The position numbers and the translations under genes were made by a program. Shown piece after piece: positions 8,192 to 17,700 of a stretch of 54,234 nt of DNA. The notes under the pieces are model-generated. The model searched no databases. It had not been told where the DNA came from and saw nothing but the letters and a program-made list of their open reading frames with translations. The stretch comes from an uncultured Collinsella sp. (GTDB lineage: Bacteria > Actinomycetota > Coriobacteriia > Coriobacteriales > Coriobacteriaceae), in NCBI GenBank assembly GCA_937934165.1, contig CALGZX010000074.1, forward strand, positions 1 to 54,234, given 5' to 3'. Positions within the stretch are counted from its first letter, which is position 1. Each line of letters opens with the position of its first letter.

Positions 8192-8224
8192 GGTTAGGCC
8201 CACGTCCGAGGGGACTCGGTAACC
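8192..8224 (-). promoter_or_regulatory. Candidate RAT (LicT antiterminator RNA hairpin)
   Basis: On the minus strand the leader reads GGTTACCGAG, then TCCC, then CTCGGACGTGGGCCTAACC. GGTTA/TAACC and CCGAG/CTCGG give a bulged stem-loop of about the RAT size with asymmetric internal loops, directly upstream of a terminator-like hairpin. The sequence does not match the B. subtilis RAT closely, so the call rests on position, shape and the presence of LicT in the operon. Confidence 0.45.
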
Positions 8225-8249
8225 TTCCGCATTTCTTTTTACGGGGGTT

Positions 8250-8280
8250 ATTGTAGGCAACAACAAAGCCAGAATAGTCA
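8250..8280 (-). promoter_or_regulatory. Candidate promoter of the alpha-glucoside PTS operon
   Basis: Minus-strand -10 hexamer TACAAT (8250-8255) and a weak -35 TGACTA (8275-8280) with a 19-bp spacer. It would start transcription just upstream of the candidate RAT. The spacing is longer than ideal. Confidence 0.4.
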
Positions 8281-8349
8281 TTATGACCGGTGAGCGGTAT
8301 TTTTTCTTCGATAAACGGTATTTAAGCGGCACTTGGGGACACTCCTTGT

Positions 8350-8382
8350 TTGGTGCATTGGGGACAGGTTACTTTGCACCAA
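8350..8382. repeat. GGGACAGG-core palindrome (copy C1a)
   Basis: 33 bp with ends TTGGTGCA and TGCACCAA around the core GGGGACAGGTT. It faces an inverted copy at 8463-8495, and the two bracket the 67-bp element at 8388-8454. Confidence 0.7.
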
Positions 8383-8387
8383 TCATG

Positions 8388-8454
8388 AGTTGCGGTGAAA
8401 TAGGGACTGAAAAGCCGCTCAAAAGGCCAAAACAGTCCGTATTCCACCGCAACT
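8388..8454. repeat. 67-bp palindromic element, family B (copy B1)
   Basis: Arms beginning AGTTGCGGTG and ending CACCGCAACT, 22 bp each, with a 23-bp centre (GCCGCTCAAAAGGCC). Same family as 21348-21414, 34170-34236, 47959-48024 and 48819-48885. Confidence 0.8.
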
Positions 8455-8462
8455 TCAAGACG

Positions 8463-8495
8463 TTGGTGCATATGAACCTGTCCCCCTTGCACCAA
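8463..8495. repeat. GGGACAGG-core palindrome (copy C1b, inverted)
   Basis: TTGGTGCA...AACCTGTCCCC...TGCACCAA, the reverse-complement orientation of the copy at 8350-8382. It abuts the terminator of the helicase gene. Confidence 0.7.
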
Positions 8496-8526
8496 AAAGG
8501 GCCCCGAGCGTAGTTGCTCGGGGCCC
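8494..8526 (-). terminator. Terminator of the DEAD-box helicase gene
   Basis: Minus-strand hairpin GGGCCCCGAGC/GCTCGGGGCCC with a short loop, followed by TTTTT, 35 bp beyond the helicase stop codon. Confidence 0.85.
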
Positions 8527-8560
8527 TTAGTTCGCCTCGCTCTAGCGTGCGATGCGTATG

Positions 8561-10810
8561 TTACTTGCGCTTGCCGCCGCCGTCACCGGGGCGACGGGAG
8601 CTGCCGCCGCGCTTGCCGCCACGGCTGTTGCCATAGCTGCCGCGGTTATCGCGACCGCCGGCACGACCGCCACGGGAACCGGCCTGGTTGCCGCCACGCC
8701 CGCCGCGATAGCCGCCACGGCGCTCCTCGCGGGTATCGTCGTAGTTGCGCCAGTCATCGCGACGATCGCGGCTGGCACGCGGGTCGCGACGATCGCGCGA
8801 CTCATTCGAACGACCGGCGCCGCTGCGGCCACCGTTGCCACGAGCACCCTCGCGACGCTCGCCGCCGCGGCTACCGCGCTCTTCAAAGCGCTTGCCGCCA
8901 CGGGACTCACCGCCACGGGCAGCACGCTCACCACGACCCTCGCCGCCGCGACGCTCATCACGGCCACCGCGCTCGTCATCACGACCGGAACGACGGCGGT
9001 CGCCCGCACCGCGCTTGCCACCGCGCGAACCGCGGCCCTCGTCCTCGCGCTCGACACGACGACGGCCACCGCGATCCTCGTCCTCGCGGCGGCGGCGATG
9101 TGCCTCGCCCTGGAACTGCTTGGCACGACGCTCGGCACGGTTGCCACGCGGGGCCTGCTTGACGGCGTCAGCACCGCCGCGCTCCTCGGCAGCAACCTCG
9201 CGGGCCACGCTCTCCACGGCCTCGTCCACGCGAGCCTGAACGCCCTCGCGCACGCGGGTCTTGCCACCGCGCTTGGGACGGCTCGGACGCTCGCCATCGC
9301 CACGGCGCTCGTCGCGACCGCGGTTGGAACGACCAGCCACGTCGCCGTAATCGTCGCCGTTGCGCTTGCCGTCGCGACGCGCCTGCTCAAGCTTCTTCTT
9401 GCTCTTGGACTTGCCGCGCTTGGTCTTCTTCTTCACCTTAAAGGCCGCAGGATCGCGCTCGGGGTCAACCGCGGGCGGATTGGGGCCCACATGCAGGTCA
9501 CCGGCCTCGTAGATGTCGGCGGTCTTGTCCATGAGCTTCTCGATCTCGTAGAACTCATCGACATCCTGCTCGGTCACAAACGTGATGGCCCAGCCCAGCT
9601 CGCCGGCGCGGCCCGTGCGGCCAATGCGGTGGATGTAGTCGGTCGGCTCGGCCGGCACGTCAAAGTTCACGACGTAGCGCACGTCGCTAATGTCGATGCC
9701 GCGGGCAAGCACGTCGGTTGCCACCAGCACGTCAACGGTACCGTCGCGGAAGGCCGAAAGGGCACGCTCGCGCTGGGCCTGGCTGCGGTTGCCGTGAATC
9801 GCGGCGGCCTTGATGCCCTTGCGCTCCAGACGACGGCAGCAGCTGTCGGCGCGGTGCTTGGTGCGCATAAAGACGATAGTGCGCTCCGGGCCCTCCTTTT
9901 TGAGGAACTCGGGCAGCAGGTTGTTCTTGGCCTCGATGGACACCGGGAACACAAACTGGTCGACGGTGTCGGCGGTCGACGTGGCGGGCGCGATCTCCAC
10001 GCGTGCCGGGTCGCTCACCAGGTCGGTGATCTCGCCCACGGCCTCCTCGTCGAGCGTCGCCGAGAACAGCAGCGTCTGGCGCTCGGCCGGCGTCTCGCGC
10101 ACAATGCGGCGGACGGCAGGCAAAAAGCCCATGTCGAGCATACGGTCGGCCTCGTCGAGCACCAGCACCTTGACCTCGTCCAGATGGCAGGCACCCTGCT
10201 CGATCAGATCGACCAGACGGCCCGGCGTTGCGACCAGGATGTCGCAGCCGTACTTAAGTGCCGCGGTCTGCGGCTTGTAGCTCACGCCGCCCACGACGGT
10301 CACGGCAACATGGCCGGTGACGTCGGCGATTTTGCTTGCGACCTCGTCGATCTGCTGGGCAAGCTCGCGCGTAGGGGTGATGACGAGCATCACGGGGCCA
10401 CGGCCGTTGCCCTCGGGCTTTTTAACACCGCGACGGCGGTTGCGGCCGCCGCGCTCGCGCACGGGTTTGGGAGGAGCGATGTGCTCCAGATTGTTCATGG
10501 TCGGCAGCAAAAAGGCAGCCGTCTTGCCGGTGCCGGTCTGAGCGGCGGCAAGCAGGTCACGGCCCTCGAGCACCACGGGGATGGAGCCGGCCTGAACAGG
10601 CGTTGGCGCCGTGTAGCCCAGGTTCTCGATAGCACGGAGCATCTCGTCGGAGAGGCCCAGCTCGTCAAAGGCGGGCAGGCTCTCGGTAGCGGACTCGACG
10701 GCCTGGGCAGCATTGGCCTCATCGGCGGCATCGAAGGCAGCCTGGGTCATAGCCTCGCGGGCCTCGTCCAGGATCTCGGCGTCGGTGACGTCGGATACAG
10801 AATTACGCAT
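8561..10810 (-). CDS. DEAD-box ATP-dependent RNA helicase with long RGG-rich tail
   Basis: 749 residues from the ATG at 10810, preceded by AAGGAA. The helicase core shows the Q-motif region (PTPVQAGSIP), motif I AQTGTGKT, Ia PTRELAQQ, Ib TPGRL, II DEAD, III SAT, and C-terminal motifs ATDVLARGID and HRIGRTGRAG. After residue ~440 the protein becomes a long basic, low-complexity tail full of RGG, GGR and RDRRD units, probably disordered and RNA-binding. It resembles CsdA/DeaD- and RhlE-type helicases that unwind structured RNA during ribosome assembly, cold adaptation or mRNA decay; which one cannot be told. The tail is about 300 residues, unusually long. It is monocistronic with its own terminator. 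Confidence 0.93.
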   Translation of the reverse strand: MRNSVSDVTDAEILDEAREAMTQAAFDAADEANAAQAVESATESLPAFDELGLSDEMLRAIENLGYTAPTPVQAGSIPVVLEGRDLLAAAQTGTGKTAAFLLPTMNNLEHIAPPKPVRERGGRNRRRGVKKPEGNGRGPVMLVITPTRELAQQIDEVASKIADVTGHVAVTVVGGVSYKPQTAALKYGCDILVATPGRLVDLIEQGACHLDEVKVLVLDEADRMLDMGFLPAVRRIVRETPAERQTLLFSATLDEEAVGEITDLVSDPARVEIAPATSTADTVDQFVFPVSIEAKNNLLPEFLKKEGPERTIVFMRTKHRADSCCRRLERKGIKAAAIHGNRSQAQRERALSAFRDGTVDVLVATDVLARGIDISDVRYVVNFDVPAEPTDYIHRIGRTGRAGELGWAITFVTEQDVDEFYEIEKLMDKTADIYEAGDLHVGPNPPAVDPERDPAAFKVKKKTKRGKSKSKKKLEQARRDGKRNGDDYGDVAGRSNRGRDERRGDGERPSRPKRGGKTRVREGVQARVDEAVESVAREVAAEERGGADAVKQAPRGNRAERRAKQFQGEAHRRRREDEDRGGRRRVEREDEGRGSRGGKRGAGDRRRSGRDDERGGRDERRGGEGRGERAARGGESRGGKRFEERGSRGGERREGARGNGGRSGAGRSNESRDRRDPRASRDRRDDWRNYDDTREERRGGYRGGRGGNQAGSRGGRAGGRDNRGSYGNSRGGKRGGSSRRPGDGGGKRK

Positions 10811-11080
10811 ATGTCGTTGTTCCTTATCTGCACGCGTTATGGGCACGGCATGCGGCCGCGCGGGCGTGCTTGGTAGTGCGCTAATACATACAAAAACGGG
10901 TGCGCACAGAGAGGACGTTGCTCAGCACGCTGGCGATCGCTTTGGCAGCCCTATCACGCGCCGTCCAGACGCAGCAGCTCTAAGCGATGGAGCAGATTCG
11001 CCGCCGGTTAGTATACCCGCACTCCGTATGCCCCCACGTAAACCACAGATGACGAGGCGGACGGGGCGGGCCTGGCCGAT

Positions 11081-11139
11081 TGTCTCAATCTGTAACAGTT
11101 ACCGAGTAAAATCGGTCCTAATTGTTATAGATCAAGACA
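11081..11139. repeat. 59-bp palindromic element, family A (copy A1)
   Basis: Left arm TGTCTCAATCTGTAACA, 25-bp centre, right arm TGTTATAGATCAAGACA. One of ten copies in the window, all intergenic and all 59 bp long. Confidence 0.85.
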
Positions 11140-11214
11140 GAGGGGGATTTCCGTCCAGTCCAAACCAAATCTCTCGGTCTTCCTGCAATTTCGAACATGT
11201 GGCCTATAATGTTG

Positions 11215-11220
11215 CTTTGG
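11215..11220 (+). promoter_or_regulatory. Candidate -10 box of the FHA gene
   Basis: A perfect TATAAT 98 bp before the GTG start. The -35 region is poor (CTGCAA or TTCCTG at non-ideal spacing), so activity is uncertain. Confidence 0.4.
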
Positions 11221-11317
11221 TTACGCTATATATTGCGCAGCCATTTAATACGTCGCCCACCGGGGGCCATTAATTCCTATCGCCATATTGGCTAGGAAGC
11301 AATCAAAGGAGGTATCC

Positions 11318-12280
11318 GTGGCAGCAGAGACGCCTTGCTCGGTCCTCTATAACGATATTCGCTCGTTCGGCGGTCTTAAACATCTCGAGATCGCCCGAAT
11401 GCTCATCAATGGAAACTCTTATCTCGGCAGTACCCTGCTCGAGAAATGCTCTTCCAACCGCTCGTATCTCACCCGTTACATCGTCCATCGCAAGCCTGAC
11501 CAGTGCGCGCCCTCCATCTACAGCGACTTTACCGTCACCACGCTCAACCTTTCCTCGGAAATCTGCAGCAAGCTCGGCGGCGGCGAGTCCGCCTATCGGG
11601 CAATCGCCGAGCACTATCGCGGTCCGGCCGCCAACGAAATGATGTCGGCTCTCACCAGCTACAAGCTGGACAGCCGCCTATATGCAAATGCCCTCAATCG
11701 CATCGACAACTTTGACGGCAATGCCGTGCGCGAGAAAAGCACGCTTTACCTTATGCTCTTTGTGGCAACGGGGGCGCTCGCCGATCCCGTTCAGGGCGTG
11801 GCCACCGTCGAGCGCTTTTGCGACAGCAAGACGGGCGAGCACTTTGGCACCACCGAAACTACCGTCGGACGTGGCTTTATGAGCAGCCTGGAGCAGCCGC
11901 GCACCGTCGCCCCCAACCTCGGTCTGCTCAGAACCCATGCCGACAACTGCGCCGACATGCAAATCCATCCCCTCACACGCGATCCGCACGGCACCGTGAT
12001 TGGTTCTTTGCCCAAAACCTCGCCCAGCATCACCGATGTAGGCGCCGACGCATCGCGCGAACATCTTCGCATTTGGCTTGAGGGTGAGCACTGGTACGCC
12101 CAGGGCCTTGGATCGACCAACGGCACGGTGCTCGAATCGGGTGCAGGCGACGGCGATATCGTAATCGAGCCGCCCCGCGACCAACGAGAGCCCGGCAAAG
12201 TCTATCCCCCGGTGGAAATCGAAAACAGTGACAGGCTCCATCTGGGTCTCTACACGACATTCCTTGTCATTGTGGACTAG
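11318..12280 (+). CDS. FHA-domain protein
   Basis: 320 residues from a GTG at 11318, chosen because a near-perfect AAAGGAGG lies six bases upstream; an upstream TTG lacks one. The C-terminal ~95 residues form an FHA domain with the core DASREHLRI (the SRxH phosphothreonine-binding motif) and LGSTNGT. The N-terminal ~220 residues are of unknown family and have no membrane segment or signal peptide. FHA domains bind phosphothreonine, and the next gene is a Ser/Thr kinase, so this protein may be a substrate, adaptor or effector of that kinase. A terminator-like hairpin between the two genes suggests they are not simply co-transcribed. Confidence 0.82.
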   Translation: MAAETPCSVLYNDIRSFGGLKHLEIARMLINGNSYLGSTLLEKCSSNRSYLTRYIVHRKPDQCAPSIYSDFTVTTLNLSSEICSKLGGGESAYRAIAEHYRGPAANEMMSALTSYKLDSRLYANALNRIDNFDGNAVREKSTLYLMLFVATGALADPVQGVATVERFCDSKTGEHFGTTETTVGRGFMSSLEQPRTVAPNLGLLRTHADNCADMQIHPLTRDPHGTVIGSLPKTSPSITDVGADASREHLRIWLEGEHWYAQGLGSTNGTVLESGAGDGDIVIEPPRDQREPGKVYPPVEIENSDRLHLGLYTTFLVIVD

Positions 12281-12283
12281 CGC

Positions 12284-12312
12284 GGACGGCGATCGAAAGA
12301 CGGTCGCCGTCC
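12284..12312 (+). terminator. Hairpin after the FHA gene
   Basis: GGACGGCGA pairs with TCGCCGTCC, followed by the pyrimidine-rich GTCTTTCGTCTTCT. A second overlapping pairing (GAAAGACGG with CCGTCTTTC) is possible. Partial terminator or attenuator before the kinase gene. Confidence 0.5.
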
Positions 12313-12451
12313 GTCTTTCGTCTTCTACCTTCTGCGTCGTAAACGACAATGCTCAGCGGTATACGTGGGCAGTGCGGCTATCATGGTGCTTTACCGATAT
12401 CCGCACTGCTCACGTATGCGTGCGGCAACCCATGCCAGACAAAGGAACGCC

Positions 12452-14536
12452 ATGGATACTACCAATAGCGCCTATGGCGACAAACTCATCCGTCTCGATA
12501 CGTTCGATACCGCCGTGGCGGTCGACCCCAGCGCCGAGGACGACGCCAAGCGTCGGTTTATGACGCTTATTCTCCAGACGGCCCACCGCAACAACGGCAA
12601 CATCGGGCACGTGCTGCGCGCGACCAACACGAGCGGCGAGGTCTTTGCCGTCAAGCTACTCAAGGACAACGCCATCCTTTCCGGCCAAGCCCCCGACCGC
12701 TCCGCCGAGCAATCGGCCGCTCACTTGGCCAACACCGCCGCGCTATTCGAGGAGTACCGTCATCTGTGTACCGTCTCGCACCTGCGCGGATTTCCGCGCG
12801 TCTATGGCTACGGATCGTGCGAGGATAACCCGCTCATCCTCATGGAGTGGGTCGAGGGCACCTCGCTCAAGCAGGCGCTGCCCCTGCTTCCGCACGATGC
12901 CTCGGGCGGGCTGACCACCCAGATGGTCGCCGCCGTCGGAAACGCCGTGCTTCGTGCGCTCTTGATGACCCAAGGCCTCGTGAATCCGGTCATCCATCGC
13001 GACCTTTCGCCTGCCAATATCATGTTCCGTACCACCAGCCGAACGCTCGAGCAGCAGATTGCTGATTGTTCCTTTGACCCCTGCCTCATCGACATGGGCT
13101 CCGCGACCATGGCTCTCGGCGACGACACGATCACCCGGCGCGCCGACATCTGGCGCTTTGCCACGCCCGCATACGCCGCGCCCGAGATGCTCACGCAGGA
13201 TATCGAAGGCATCGCGGCCCTTCGCCGTTCGCCGGCAATCGACGTCTATGCGCTTTCGAGCATTCTGTACCAGCTCTACAGCGGTCGCAAACCGTTTGAC
13301 TTTGAGTCGACGGACGCCGCTGCAACCGGCTCGTTCTATCTCGTAAAGACCAAGACCAAGCCGGCACCGCTCGAGCCGCGCTGCGAGGGCGATGAAGCGC
13401 TCGTCCAAATCATCATGAAAGGCATCTCGGTCGAGCAGTGCGATCGTCCCACCGAACAGCAGATGCTCGAGGTGCTCTCGGCATACCTCACCGACGCCGA
13501 ATCCGAAGGCCGCGAAGGTGCAGGAGACGAGGCCGCAATTGATATCGATTCTGGCACGCACCTTAAGGTCGACGTCGCCGGCGAGCGCGCGCGAGAGATC
13601 CTGGAGCAGGCCCGGAACGATGCCATGACCCGCCGTCGCTTTATTATCGGCGGCGTCGCTGCAGTCGTTGCGGGGCTCGGCGTCATTGGCGCGGCAACCC
13701 ATGGCTTTGGCATCCCCGACTACCTCGATGGCATCCGCGGTTCACTTGACGACTACACCTGGGATCAGCTGCAGGAGATTTCGCTCAAGATTAAGGCCGC
13801 CGAGACCCGTAGCGAGGCACGCGAGATTGCCAAGCGCTACCACCTGCTCGATGCCGATGGGCATATCCCCTATCCGTGTACCAAGCGCGTGAAACTCACC
13901 AACGGGCTGGAGGTCGGCGCGCAGCTTGTGGGCATCCGTCACGATGAGCTTCTGGACGGTACGGGCAAGGCAGGGCTAACGTTTATGTTCGACGCCGGTA
14001 TTGCCGAGCGCAACGCTGCGGCTGAACCGCCGAGCTCCGGCTGGGCAGATTGCGAGCTGCGAGAATGGCTCGACGGCGACGGCCTTAAGCTGCTGCCCAA
14101 TGAGCTACGCGCACTCATCAAATCTGTCAAAAAGGTCTCGAATAACGCTGGCGCCGCCAACAGTGCATCGTGTCTGAGCGAGTTGCCCGCAACCCTTTGG
14201 CTGCCCGCTATGGTCGAGCTGTGCGGTACGCAACCGCCCGATTCGTTTGCCAAGGACTATCACTACCTGGCAGACATCTACAACGGCGAGGGCAAAGAGT
14301 ATCAGCTCTTCCGCGAGCTCAAGGTGAGCCCGTATTCCACGAACGAGACGATGGTCCGCCAGTGGAAGGGCAAGGACACCTGCTGGTGGGAGCGCACGGT
14401 GAGTCCTGACACATCGGAGAGTGGAGGCACACTCTATTTGAATCGCGTGGGCCACGACGGCGACGCCTTTACGTACGCAACGCCTGCGGACAAGCCAAAC
14501 AAGCTAACCTGTGTGATCCCCGGGTTCTGCATCTAG
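12452..14536 (+). CDS. Membrane Ser/Thr protein kinase with extracellular DUF6273-like domain
   Basis: 694 residues; the ATG at 12452 follows AAAGGA. Residues ~40-310 are a Hanks-type kinase domain: catalytic Lys68 in FAVKLL, HRDLSPANI (Asp184), metal-binding Asp214 in IDMGSA replacing the usual DFG, and AAPEML. All key residues are present. After an acidic linker, a basic stretch and a hydrophobic segment (~393-415) form one transmembrane helix. The outer ~280 residues include TFMFDAGIA, SGWADCELREWL and ATLWLPAMVELCG, the pattern of the DUF6273 domain common in Gram-positive gut bacteria; this placement is from memory. The build is that of a receptor kinase sensing something outside the cell. 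It follows an FHA gene. Confidence 0.85.
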   Translation: MDTTNSAYGDKLIRLDTFDTAVAVDPSAEDDAKRRFMTLILQTAHRNNGNIGHVLRATNTSGEVFAVKLLKDNAILSGQAPDRSAEQSAAHLANTAALFEEYRHLCTVSHLRGFPRVYGYGSCEDNPLILMEWVEGTSLKQALPLLPHDASGGLTTQMVAAVGNAVLRALLMTQGLVNPVIHRDLSPANIMFRTTSRTLEQQIADCSFDPCLIDMGSATMALGDDTITRRADIWRFATPAYAAPEMLTQDIEGIAALRRSPAIDVYALSSILYQLYSGRKPFDFESTDAAATGSFYLVKTKTKPAPLEPRCEGDEALVQIIMKGISVEQCDRPTEQQMLEVLSAYLTDAESEGREGAGDEAAIDIDSGTHLKVDVAGERAREILEQARNDAMTRRRFIIGGVAAVVAGLGVIGAATHGFGIPDYLDGIRGSLDDYTWDQLQEISLKIKAAETRSEAREIAKRYHLLDADGHIPYPCTKRVKLTNGLEVGAQLVGIRHDELLDGTGKAGLTFMFDAGIAERNAAAEPPSSGWADCELREWLDGDGLKLLPNELRALIKSVKKVSNNAGAANSASCLSELPATLWLPAMVELCGTQPPDSFAKDYHYLADIYNGEGKEYQLFRELKVSPYSTNETMVRQWKGKDTCWWERTVSPDTSESGGTLYLNRVGHDGDAFTYATPADKPNKLTCVIPGFCI

Positions 14537-14577
14537 GCGGCGGGCGTCTTGCCGTGACGGGACCCCTCCCCGGCAAT

Positions 14578-14636
14578 TGTCTTGATCTGTAACGGTTAGA
14601 GGTCATATTTGCTGCTAGATGTTACAGAACGAGACA
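14578..14636. repeat. 59-bp palindromic element, family A (copy A2)
   Basis: TGTCTTGATCTGTAACG and TGTTACAGAACGAGACA around a 25-bp centre, between the kinase gene and the surface protein gene. Confidence 0.85.
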
Positions 14637-14776
14637 TTAGCTTGCCGAGAACTTCGACTCATAAATGTGACTCAAGTGTGTCGATATTTTCTTGCCAATG
14701 TTGCGCAACAGAAACCCTTTCGGCGGTCGTAACGTACGAATTGTCATAGGTACCCCTTCAACGATTGGGAGAAGAA

Positions 14777-17700
14777 ATGGCAAAGTACGCACCTAAACAC
14801 TTGGAAGTCTCAGGCGGCGCCGAGCCCCATCGCGCATTCGCGGGTCACAAGACCGCGCGACTCGCCGTCACCGCAGCCACCACCATCGCAATGACCGGCT
14901 CGTCGTTGCTCGCCCCGTTCTCGGCATTTGCCAACGATCTGAGCGACACCACGGCACAGGACGCAATCATGTCCCCGCTCGCCGCCCACGCCGGCGAGGC
15001 GGCAGGCTCCGCAGTAAAGACGAACGCCCAGAAAATTGCCGACTTGCAGGCCGCAATCGACGCCGCAAAGGCTGCCGAGGCAGAAGCCAAGTCCGACTAC
15101 GACACGGCGGTTGCCCCCTATACCGAAAAGCAGACGGTCCGCGACAACGCCCAGACTGCCTACGACGCTTCCGTCTCCAACAATTCGCAGGCAGAAGCCG
15201 CCGCGCGTGCCGAATACGCCCGTCAACTCGATGAAAGCGTCAAGGCGGCCAACAGCGCCAGCGCCACGTTAAAGGATGCCCAGAGCAAGCTCGACACGGC
15301 CAAGGCCGATGCCGAAAGCAAGACGAAGGCACTCGACTCCGCAAAGCAGGCGGCAGCCGACGCACGGGCCAAGCTTGAGGAAGCCCAGAAGGCAGCCGCC
15401 AACGCAACGCCGGAGGAAATCAAGGCCGCCGAGCAGTCTGCCGCAGATGCCCAGAAGGTTCTTGACCAGGCAAAGGCCGCAAAAACCGCTGCCGACTCCG
15501 CACTCGCCGATGCCCAGCAGGCTCGGAGCGCCGCGCAGAGCGCTTACAACGAGGCGTCAGGCACGCTGGCTTCCGCTCAACAGGCAAAGACCGCCGCGGA
15601 TGGTAAGGTAGTCGCGGCACAGGCAGCGTATGACAGCGCGCAAGCCGATTTGGCAGCCGCAAAGGCAGGCGCCGAGGGCCCGGAGTATGACGCCGCTCAG
15701 GCAAAGGTCGATGCCGCCCAAAGCGCACTCGATCAGGCGAAGCAGCAGCAGGCGGCTGCCGAAGCAGGTCTTTCTCAGGCAAATAGTGACGTTGCATCCA
15801 AGCGGGACGCCCTCACCGGTGCCGAAAGCGAGCTCGAAGCCAAGAAGCAGACAGTCGCAGCAGCCGAAAATGATGTAACGGCAGCCCAGGCGAAAGCCGA
15901 TGCGGCGCAATCGGAGTTGACCTCGGCAAAGCAGGTGCATGCTGCCGAGCTGGAGAAGGCAAAGGCCGCTCAGAAACAAGTCGACCAGGCAAAAGCCGAG
16001 AAGGAGCAAGCAGACAAGGCGCTCGAAACTGCCAAGACAAACCAGGCGGCCGCCGATCAAGCCGTTGTCGATGCACAGAAAGCATACGATACGTGCAAGG
16101 CGGCAGCCGATAAGGCTACGACGGCGGAGGCGCAGAGCGTCATCGGCTTTTACCAATTCATCGGTGCCAACGATGCTGCAGACATCATCTATAAGCAGAG
16201 CGACTTAAACCCAACGACCATCGGCGATAAAAAGGACGGCACGTCACTCGACAACGCCAAGCTTTCGTTTGGCAAGCTGCGCGAGATTAATGAATATCGC
16301 AAAAGCGTCGGCCTTAGCGAGCTTAAGGTGACGGCCGAGCAGATGGCAATTGCTCAGTCGAACTCCAATTACTCAGACGCCATGCTAGACCATTCAGACT
16401 ATGCGCGATTCGAAAATGCCGCATGGAACTATGACTTGAAAAGAAATGTCGCACACCAGTGGGTTGATGAGGAAAAGAATATATTTGACCAGGCCGCAGC
16501 GAAAGCCGGCCTTGGCGAAATTGCCCCCAAAGATGCTTGGGATACTTTCTGGAGCCACGGCACCGAATTCGGAGAGCAAAAGGTAGGCTTTGGCACCGTC
16601 GGCCACTATTTGAATATCGTACAGCCTGACGCCAAAACCATGGGATACGGCATTAATTCTCGAGGAACTCATCTCTCATATACCTACATCTTGGAGGTTG
16701 ACGACAACTACGGTTCGTACGAGAAAGAATATTCAATCGATGAACTCGAGAGTCTCTTTGATCAGTATCAGCTGAGTCTCTCCAAGGCCAGCGAAAACCT
16801 TGCCGCTGCAAAAGCGAACCTTGAGCAAAAGCGCAGCACAGCGGCATCGAAAGCCGATGCCGTAAAGGCAGCAGAGACCCTCGTCGCTCAAAAGCGAGAA
16901 GGCGTTGATACCGCGAACAGCAACCTTGCCACCGAAAATGGCAACGTGGCAGGTGCCGCTGCCGAGGTCGCTCAAGCAGAGCAGAATCTCGCCAAGGCAA
17001 ACGGAAAAGTTGCCGAAGCCGAAGACCAGGTTAAAGCCGCCCAAAGCAACGTGGCGCCCGCAGAGCAGGTCGTCAACCAGAAGCGCGCCGAGCTTAAGGC
17101 ATCGCAAGAGCAAGCCGCTCAGAGTCAGAAGAAGGTTGATGACGCCAAGGCAGAGGCTCTCTTAAAGCAGCAGGCTCTGCAAGATGCAAGGAAGGAACTT
17201 GCCAAGTATTCTGCCGATGTTGCTGCGGCCCAGGAGAAGGCTGACAAGGCCCATCAAACGCTCGATGAAGCCACGGCGGCTCAGACGTCTGCCCAGAGCG
17301 CTCTTGAAAAGGCGGAGCGCGACGCGGCTGCCAAGAAGCAGGCCCTCACTATCGCCAAGGACGGCGTCGAGGCCAAGGCAGCGACCGCGGAGCACGCCGC
17401 GAGCGATCTGACCACGGCGGAAAACGACTTTGCTTCAAAGCAGGCACATGCCGATGCGTTGAACAACGCGGCCGATAATCTCGCCACGGCCGAGGCAGCC
17501 AAGAAGGACGCCGACGCAGCAGTGACTGCGGCCGAAACTGCTCTTAGTGCGACGAATGATGCCGTAGCGAATGCCGAGCAGGCGGTCGAGAATTCTCAGG
17601 CCGCACCGGACGCCGCTGCCGCCGCTCTCGGAAAGCTCAAGTCCGTCAATGTCGAAAACGGCATCGCAACCGGCTCCGATGCAAACGCGAACGATACGCT

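Larger units (their letters stand above)
10811..11317. other. Intergenic region between divergent helicase and FHA genes
   Basis: 507 bp with no credible gene. It must hold both divergent promoters. It contains the 59-bp palindromic element at 11081-11139 and a TATAAT hexamer at 11215-11220 facing the FHA gene. I see nothing else identifiable. Confidence 0.6.

Noticed and set aside
8552..10876. A 774-codon plus-strand frame rich in Ala/Thr
   Set aside because: Mirror of the DEAD-box helicase gene; low-complexity Ala/Thr sequence arises from the Arg/Gly codons of the RGG tail.
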